NCBI GenBank assembly: GCA_963662175.1
Contig: OY759223.1
Coordinates: forward strand, 16,222,249 to 16,286,248
Direction: 5' to 3'
DNA: 64,000 nt
From: Aradus depressus
Taxonomy: Eukaryota > Arthropoda > Insecta > Hemiptera > Aradidae
In this document: piece by piece, positions 50,252 to 59,200 of the stretch
Numbering within the stretch: the first letter of the stretch is position 1
How the letters are laid out: each line of letters starts with the position of its first letter
Notes under the pieces: model-generated
Told to the model about the DNA's origin: nothing
Databases searched by the model: none
Seen by the model: only the letters and a program-made list of their open reading frames with translations
Program-made: the position numbers and the translations under genes

Positions 50252-53200
50252 GACAGAGGGTGAGGAGAGAGTGTGAGACACAGAGAGAGACAGAGAGTGA
50301 GAGAGAGACAGAGAGTGAGAGAGAGAATGAGTGAGCCAGAGAGTGAGAGAGAGAGAGAGTGTGCGACAGAGAGTGAGAGAGAGAGAACATTTAGTTGATA
50401 ATCGTGTTGGGGAAGTACTTTTTTTTTAGCTTTTTGTCTTGATTATTAAATATAGAAGTAGACTCAATAAATATGTTCTATAAAAGGAAGATTCTGATTG
50501 ACAGAAGAAATAGTTAACATAAAGAACAGATAAATTATAGATTAACTGATGGGAGTGATTTCCAAAATGTCTGTTTAAAAAAGCAAAAACCGATTACATA
50601 ACTTCTCCTATATTCATATAGTTGGGCAAGTAAAATAATATATTATATTTTGGATACCTGTCTTTGAAAAAGTTTGACATCAAAGCTAATGACGTCAGTG
50701 ATGGGTTCGCCCAAATCGGTGACGTAGTAGACAAGAAGATGACTAACAGGCGCCATCACAGCCTCAACGGTGAACCTGCAACATAATGGACAAGCTATAA
50801 TAATATTTATTATATAATATACATTTATTCCCGTTAAACCATAACATATGTAATATACATCAAGATTGCTTATAAAAATCGGACACACATGAGGTAAGTA
50901 ATAATAACGACGAGTGGATAGAGAGCTAGTGAGTTAGTTAATATGACTCATGCCCGGGCTTTAGCTACAATGTCATATTGCCTACTAGTCCTAAATTTTG
51001 CCTACCTACCTTAAATTTTTATTTAAGGGTATGGGTCTTTAATGAGTATCTGACAACGTACAGGCTCAGGACCATCACTTAACGACCCATCCCAAGGATG
51101 GCGTGCTCAAAGGTTTTCACTTCGCAGATAAAAAAACCAACGGCCTCGGCCGTGTTTCGAACTTCAGCTCAGTAAGCAAGAACGCTACCTCTGAGCTACC
51201 GACGTCAGGACTGGTGGAATGTAGGAAACATGGACTTATAATAATAATAATAATAATTTTATTATTGTTAAGATTACAATAAATATTATGTAAAATTGAA
51301 GAAAAATTAGTTGAACAAAAAAAAAAAAAATATGAGAACGGAAAATTAAGAATAAAAAAATCTGGGATGCCAATACTTTAGGCAAAACATTAATTTAAAA
51401 AAGTGGTCGGTGAGTCACAGGCTAATTACTTCCCCAGAACAAATTAATTAACTTTTGGCTCCCCCCACCATCCACCATTTGGGCTAATAATCAATAGTTG
51501 ACTTACATAATGCATCTAAATCCTAATACTAAAGTTTGTGTCAATAAATTCATTATATTGACAGTTATTAGAATTTTTTTAAGTTGAACGAAAAGGGAGG
51601 GAGGGAGATTAGGGGTGAGTCGTTACATAAAACCTGTAATAACTGCCGATGTAATGAATGTAATGACATGAAATTTCATATGAATATTCAAAGCATTATA
51701 AAGTCGACACTTATTCATTTTCAGCGGAATCAGACGAAGGTGAGGGGAATTGGAGAGAGGCTCAACTCAAAAACAACTGCCGATGTAATTAACGTATCGA
51801 CATGAAATTTTGTACTGTGGTAATAATTAAATTAATAAATATAATTGTTAAGTCGCGAGTTGAGTGTGGGTGAATTCGGGAACACGCCGAGACAATCGAT
51901 AGGAGTCGGCGGGACTCTTGAACTACATGAGTCAGTAAGCAGTTGGGCACCACGCGGGGTGGACTGAGTTGGTTGAGTTGGCTGTTACCACGCGGGTATA
52001 AAGTGAGTCGTCTCTTAACAACGAGAGGGACCAGTTGGTCACCACGCGGGGTGGACTGAGAGTCTGGGTCGAGCCAGCACGCGGTGTGCGGAATGGATTC
52101 GTCCTTATTACCACGCGGGTATAAGGTGAGTCGTCTGTTACCAAGCACAGTAAGTGAGTGACTTGTGTAGTTCCCACGCGGTATGGGACTTATTATTGAA
52201 CAACTGACTTTGTGTTCGTTACCACGCGGTTTTGTAATAAGGGTGTTGTCCAAATAAATATATCTCTTGTTCTACTCGAAGTTCTCATTTAACCTGTACC
52301 CAAACCCAACAATAAAAATATAAATTACCTTCCACATTTCCTGTAGAAATTTGATCTCTTTTCTTTATTTAAGTTTTGATTTCTACAGTAGTTTTTCGAA
52401 AAAGGCTCTAGAAAAAATATTATCAATAATTTAAGATGTGAAATTTTGAAGAAAGTACACGTATCAAAAAAAATTCCATTTAACAAATTCCTCACTTGGA
52501 TTTACAAAGAGATACAAATTTTTTAATAATTTGAAATAATATTAATACTAATCCAAGGGTTTTCAAATGATATTACTGGGCCAACAGGGAAGATATAGAA
52601 TAGAATTTTAAAGGACAAATATTTGGGTTATTTGCTTTATTTACATAATTTAATTAAAAAACTAAACATTTGAACAAAAGAACAAAATCATAAAACTTAA
52701 TACCTAAAAACTATTCTTTTTGTTTGGGCATATTGAAAAAAATAAATTATTAAATGTACCTTCTTGACGCCTCTACCACACAATTTTTTTTTTATTGATG
52801 TCCCTTGTTTTTTTTAAAACCTTGATATATATAATAAAAAAATTACCCTTTTTTATTGTGTATTTTAATATTCATAAAAAGAATGTTCCCTAGTCAAGGT
52901 GGATTGTTGTTTACATCACAGTAAATAAATTCAACACCTTGTAAGTATTGCATCTAATAAGTTTCCGCGATATCGGTTGAAATGATGGGAAGACCGGAGA
53001 CTTAAATACTCTAATAACTGCGGAAGTAATTAATGTATCTACATAAAATTTAATATGAGACTTCAGAAGACAATATAAAATAGTCGATTGGCTATGGAGG
53101 GAGTGCAAAAACATAATTGATTATTTCTTGCTGGGGAAGTACATAGCTGATGATTCACCGACGATTTTTTCTTCATTTTTTGATGTTATATACGATGCAT

Positions 53201-56200
53201 TTTGTCATATAACGTTGTTATTAATACTACTGAATAAAACACTTAGAACGAGTCAAAAATTCCACTATATTTATATAAAATACACAATATATTTCGCTGG
53301 TTAGAGCATTGTCAAGTATACAGGATACGGACTTATGACTCCATCCTGTACACTTGACAATGCACTAACCAGCGAAATATATTGTGTATTTTATATAAAT
53401 ATAGTGGAATTTTTGACTCGTTCTAAGTGTTTTTATTCAGTAGTATTCACAATGAACTTCCACAAGATCTCTGGCGAAAACATCTCTAAGTTGTTATTAA
53501 TTATTTACACAACATGTGAATTTCGTGTCTATACATTCATTACAACAGCAGTTATTAGAGTTGTTATGTAAAGTCTCACCCCTAATCCCCCCCACTCCCC
53601 TTTCGTCGATTTGACTGAAAATTAGTAGATGTCGTCATTAGAGGGTTCTGGATACAGATATCAAATTTAATGTCGATATATTCATTCTATTTGAAAGTTA
53701 TCGTGTTTTCTGACACACAAACTTGAGACTTTTTTTTCCCATTCTGGATTCAAGTCAGAAAATATAAAATTTCGTTCAAAACTCCGCATCGAATTTTTGA
53801 CAAATTACATAACTTCGCCTATACTTCATATGGCTGAGGACTTAAAAAATGATAGTTGAGCTGATTACTGTTCTCTTCGTTATTCTTGAAATATAGTGTA
53901 GGTAGATATTTTCTTTTTTCTTAAGAAAATTAATAATAAAGTTGGCTAGAATACAAATAAGTCGACTCAAGACAAGTTAATAATTAAAAAAACTTAATTA
54001 AAAAGATGTAATTACCATCCTGAATGTACCTAACAAGAAGTCAGGAGAAAAAAACCTTCAAACTACGAAAGCCTTCTCTCAAAGTCCTTTCAGAAAAATA
54101 AAGACTTCTGATGTTGGGTGTCTATAAGAGGATAATAAATTTAAATTCTCCAGATATACGAAGTATAGGGGTAGTTATGTAATCGGTCAACATTTCGACG
54201 TTGGGTTTTCACAAGAATTTCAAGCTTTCCGATAACCTAATCTAAAAAATGAAATAAATAAGTAATTCTATTTGTAAACAAGATAACTACTGAATGAATG
54301 TATCAACACAAAATTGTATGAGTGTATCCAACGGAACAACTTAAAAACGAGTCCCTGTGTAAAACGAGCGATTTTTTTTTAAAGAGAGCAAACAATTAGG
54401 TGAATAATTCGTGCTGGGGAAGTTTCTTGCCAGTGATTCACCGAACAATTTTCAATTCCAAAAAGTTTTAATCTGAAGTTAACAAAGTTCATCCTTAAAT
54501 CCACACTTTTTCATGATGCAATGTATACGTCTTATGCAGTTATAGTGACTACTCAACTGTGTTAAATTGGATTCACAGATTAAATTTATATTGAAAAATT
54601 GCATTCGTCATTGAAGCAAAAAGTTCAATTAAAAAGCCCATCGAGATGAAATCCATTTTTTCCCCCTAAATCTGCAATAAGCAGTTTATATATTCATATA
54701 TATATATATATTTTAAGTTGCATTATCAGCCATTTTATATTTCTAGTCATCTGCAAAAATATATTTAAACAGTAATATGATTAAAACGATAGACTGAAAA
54801 TATATATGTAACAAAGAGGGCGCCGGTAGCTCAAGAAGAAACAGGAAGCCCTAAAGTTTTTTATCTAGGAGGTGAAAAAAAAAACATTAAGGCGTAGTCC
54901 AGGTCTACGCCGTAGATTTTCCGTGAAAACGTCGGGATAAAATCATTTTTCAATTTCTTTTCGATGCTGCCGTAGCTCTTGCATTTGCACTAGACTTTTT
55001 AGGTTTTTTAAATTCCTTTTGATGCGAGCTTTTCTCTGATTTATTTCCTATAATTCCGCTCATATTTACGATTCATATGAGACATCTTTAATTTTTTTTT
55101 TGCAATTTTCAATTTAATACCAATGTTTATAAATATATTCGGCGGATATTTTTATTGTTTCACTTTGAGTTCTAGTAATGCTCCTCAAGCTCTTTACAAT
55201 GACACCCGAATCAACGTCCTATCTAAACTCGTTATCACGCTACACTAATTTCTAATTTTATACAATGCTAATTCGCAACAATCATCCGCCGGCGCCCACA
55301 CTAGCCCGATAACGTCACAGGCAAGACAAACACTGCACAACAAACACGTACAGACATGCTCTATCCATTGTGACCTCAACCGTTGTTATCGCATTATTAG
55401 TCTCGTACTTATTATCGATTGAAATCTAACGGTATTTTGTAACACAAGAAAGTTTGATCGGCTATCACTGTGCTTAACGAGCGAATAGACGTTTTCACGT
55501 CAAAAACCTTGAGCATGCCGTCCTTCGGATGGTCCCGAGCATGTACGATATCAGGTATTCGTTAATGACCCCTACCCTAGGTGAATAAATCCCACAGTAG
55601 AGTCGAGCGCATGTCCACCAGAGTGACGAAAGAGCGCTCTGGTAAACAGGCCTCTTCCATTTGGCGCACCTTCTCTGAACTACTAGTGGCAAATATGATA
55701 GCTAAATACTGCAACTAATCATATGAGTAATTAAAATTATTCTCGGGCTCTTATTTATTCGTTAAACATTTAAACTGAAAAATATCCACGAATAACCCAG
55801 AGTTAAAATTAATTTTAAATGAATGGAACCTAAGAAGTACTAAATTTATTGGAGAAACACAGAAGAATTTTGGTATTTTTCATTATACTTAATCTCATGT
55901 TTCAGAAATGTTTTCTATTTCAAATATGGAACAATTTTATTAACTCAAATATTTAATATCATTCTCTCATGTTGGAAAAAAAAAAACCCCACTATTTCCC
56001 CCATACCCACCCACAAAAAGTGTTTATCTAAACATTGTTCTAAATTTATATTTGATGGAACAATAGTATATGAAGTATACGAAAAGTTATGTAATCGGTT
56101 AAAAATTTGATGTTGTTTTAACTGGAATTTCATTTAGGCTGACTCCCTAATTCCAAAAAAATAATAAAAAAAGAAATACTTTCTGTGCATATTTGTGAAT

Positions 56201-59200
56201 ACGATAGATCCCGATAAAATAAATATATTGACAAGATATTTTGGGTATTCCCATGTGGACGACACACAGTTTTTAGTCGAAATGGCCAAAAAGAAAAAAG
56301 GTAATCAGAGGAGGGGGCCCAACTCAAAAACCTAAATACCTGTCGATGTACCTTATGTATCAGCAAGAAATATATTATGATTCAGAAGTACCACATTAAC
56401 TCACCTATTGATTTTCAATCAAATGAGTAAATTTCCGAGGGAGAGCAAATTAATACGTGTCCTCGTTTTTATTCCGGTGAAAATTAATAGGTGTCCTTTT
56501 TATTCCAGTAAAAATTAATAGGAGTCCTCCTTTTTATTCCAGTGAAAATTAATAGGAGTCCTCCTTTTTATTCCAGTGAAAATTAATACGTGTCCTCCTT
56601 TTTATTCTTGTGGAAATTAATAGGAGTCCTCCTTTTTATTCCGGTGAAAGTTAATAGGAGTCCTCCTTATTATTCCAGTGAAAATTAATAGGAATCCTCC
56701 TTTTTATTTCAGTGAGAATTAATAGGAGTCCTCCTTTTTATTCCAGTGAAAATTAATTCGTGTCCTCCTTTTTATTCTTGCGGAAATTAATAGGAGTCCT
56801 CCTTTTTATTCCGGTGAAAGTTAATAGGAGTCCTCCTTTTTATTCCAGTGAAAATTAATAGGAGTCCTCCTTTTTATTTCAGTGAGAATTAATAGAAGTC
56901 CTCCTTTTTATTCCAGTGAAAATTAATACGTGTCCTCCTTTTTATTCCGGTGAAAATTAATAGGAGTCCTCCTTTTTATTCCAGTGAAAATTAATAGGAG
57001 TCCTGCTTTTTATTCCTGTGAAAATTAAATATGTAATTTTTATCTGATTACATAACATTCTATATACTTCGTATAGTTGGGAAAGTAATGAAAAAAAATC
57101 TGTTGATGTAAAATCTTGTTAAACTTTTGACGACTTCAAAATGTGAACGACACCTTCAAATTTCCACGGGGGAGGAAGTGACAAATCCCTTCTACCGAGT
57201 TACCAGCCTGGGCACACAGAACCGCCTCCTACCCCTGCCTGGCGTGCCTCCACCTTCCACAACCCTTAATTGGGTCAATATTTGCCTGGAGTAAACCAAG
57301 CCCACCATTGGGGTAGTTACCAGAACACGGTAGGGAAGGAGAACTCAATTTCATACACCCTCACTCTCTAGGTTAGGGGAACCGTTGAATACAGGAAGGG
57401 ATTAGATTGGCAACACTTCTCTTTTTTTTATTCCGCTTTCTCCCTCTTGCGAATTTCCGGAGGAAAAATGAGATTTTACTTTGTAAACATGGATAGGACT
57501 TTATGCCAGTATGCATATACTCATATCACAGCTCCAGAAGAATATTAACTTCATTTTGTTCATTGTTTCTGGCAACACTGATACAACAGTGCTGCTATCT
57601 TCCAACTGCTTTGGGAGTGTCACCTCAACACAATACAAAAGTTTATCCTCGATCCCCCTATGTGTAGAAGTTATGCAATCGGTCGGAAAATCTATGTTAA
57701 GTTTTCACCGAGATGTATCGACACGAATTTTACGCGCGTATCCAGAACCAATTCAGAAATAAAAATTATGCCGACGTCATAAGACTGGCGAGGCTTTGAT
57801 GGTTAGGCCATGTGCAGAGAGTGCAGGAGACTGAAACCCCACGAAGACTGATGCTGATCCTGGAGGGAAACAGAGGATGAGGAAGACCCAGGAAGATATG
57901 GATGGACGCAAGGAATCTTCGGATGCAAAACTGGAGAAAAAAAAAAAAAAAGAATACCTACTTGACTCACATATAGACTTCTGAATCATACTAAATTTCA
58001 TGTCGATATATTCAGTAGATCGGCAGTTATTAGGGTTTTTAAGATCACCCTTCCCTTCGGCAGATTCCGCTGAAAATAATTAGGTGTCGTTCTCATCAGG
58101 ATTTAATTTACATATTAAATTTCTTGTGAATACATTCAATACAATGGCTATTATTAGAGTTTCAAAGTACAAAAGGTTTATGTTCATATCACGACTGAAA
58201 TTTTGAGGTTATAAACAACTAGATAGCTCGTGAACAATTTTGTTGATATTATAAATTTATATATACAACACCAACATATTTCTCATAAACATCTATTAAC
58301 TAACTCATTTTAATTAATTATTAATCAACCTCCAAAGTCCTTTACATTTTCATAAACAAATATTCATCTAATGCACTATGGGAACTCTCAACCAATGTTT
58401 TAATCGACCAATCAGCATAGCCGTTACAAACGGAATTCCAGTTCAACTAATCATAGATCAAAGTTTGATAGTGGAACACTTAACAATTAATCCTGATTAA
58501 ATTCTTGGTTAAATCTGTAATCATGATTGCTTAATCAATATTTCAATCAAGGTAGGTGGAACTGGACATAAATTTCTTTTTCATTGCTTCAACTCTGTAA
58601 ATCTTTTAATAATTTCTTTAGAAAATGTACCTCAACTGTCTACAAACTCACTGAATAAATGTTTTTTCAGTATATAATACTTACAGGAAGTATATAATAC
58701 TTACAGGAAGTATATAATACCTACAAAATACTTCCGACTAATTCACTGAATAAATCAAGACCGCAAGAGGTCCTTCGCGCATTACTAGGACGTATTTCCC
58801 AATTTAACGGGCATATTTCTTTATCCTTAACGAAACTGACTTATGAGCTAGTGGTGTCAGACTATCGATAGTCGGCCAAACCGATAGTGCCGATAGATCT
58901 TAACAAAACTATCGATTAATCGATAGTACTGTCGAATTTCTGAGAAGAAAAGCAATCACTGCTGTTGTGAAAAGAGATCGGTTTCCGTACGTTTGGCTAT
59001 TCTGTCAGTAAACAAGAAAAGAGGTTTCGTCCTAATCAGTATTATTAGTTCCGTTAAGCTACTAGTTAATATATTTTTATTTAAAAAAAAATGTTTTTAT
59101 TGAGAAAACTATTTTTTTTTTTAATGTATACTTCAGTTACCAGATCATGTAAAATGAATAGGTAAACCAAAAAACTAGAATGAAAAAAAGGTTAAGTTAA

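Noticed and set aside
49896..50390. Long Ser/Leu-rich open frames
   Set aside because: They are translations of an (AG)n microsatellite.
51789..52253. 154-codon minus-strand frame with repeated YPRGN
   Set aside because: It comes from the repeated CACGCGG blocks inside the putative LTR and has no domain or splice support.
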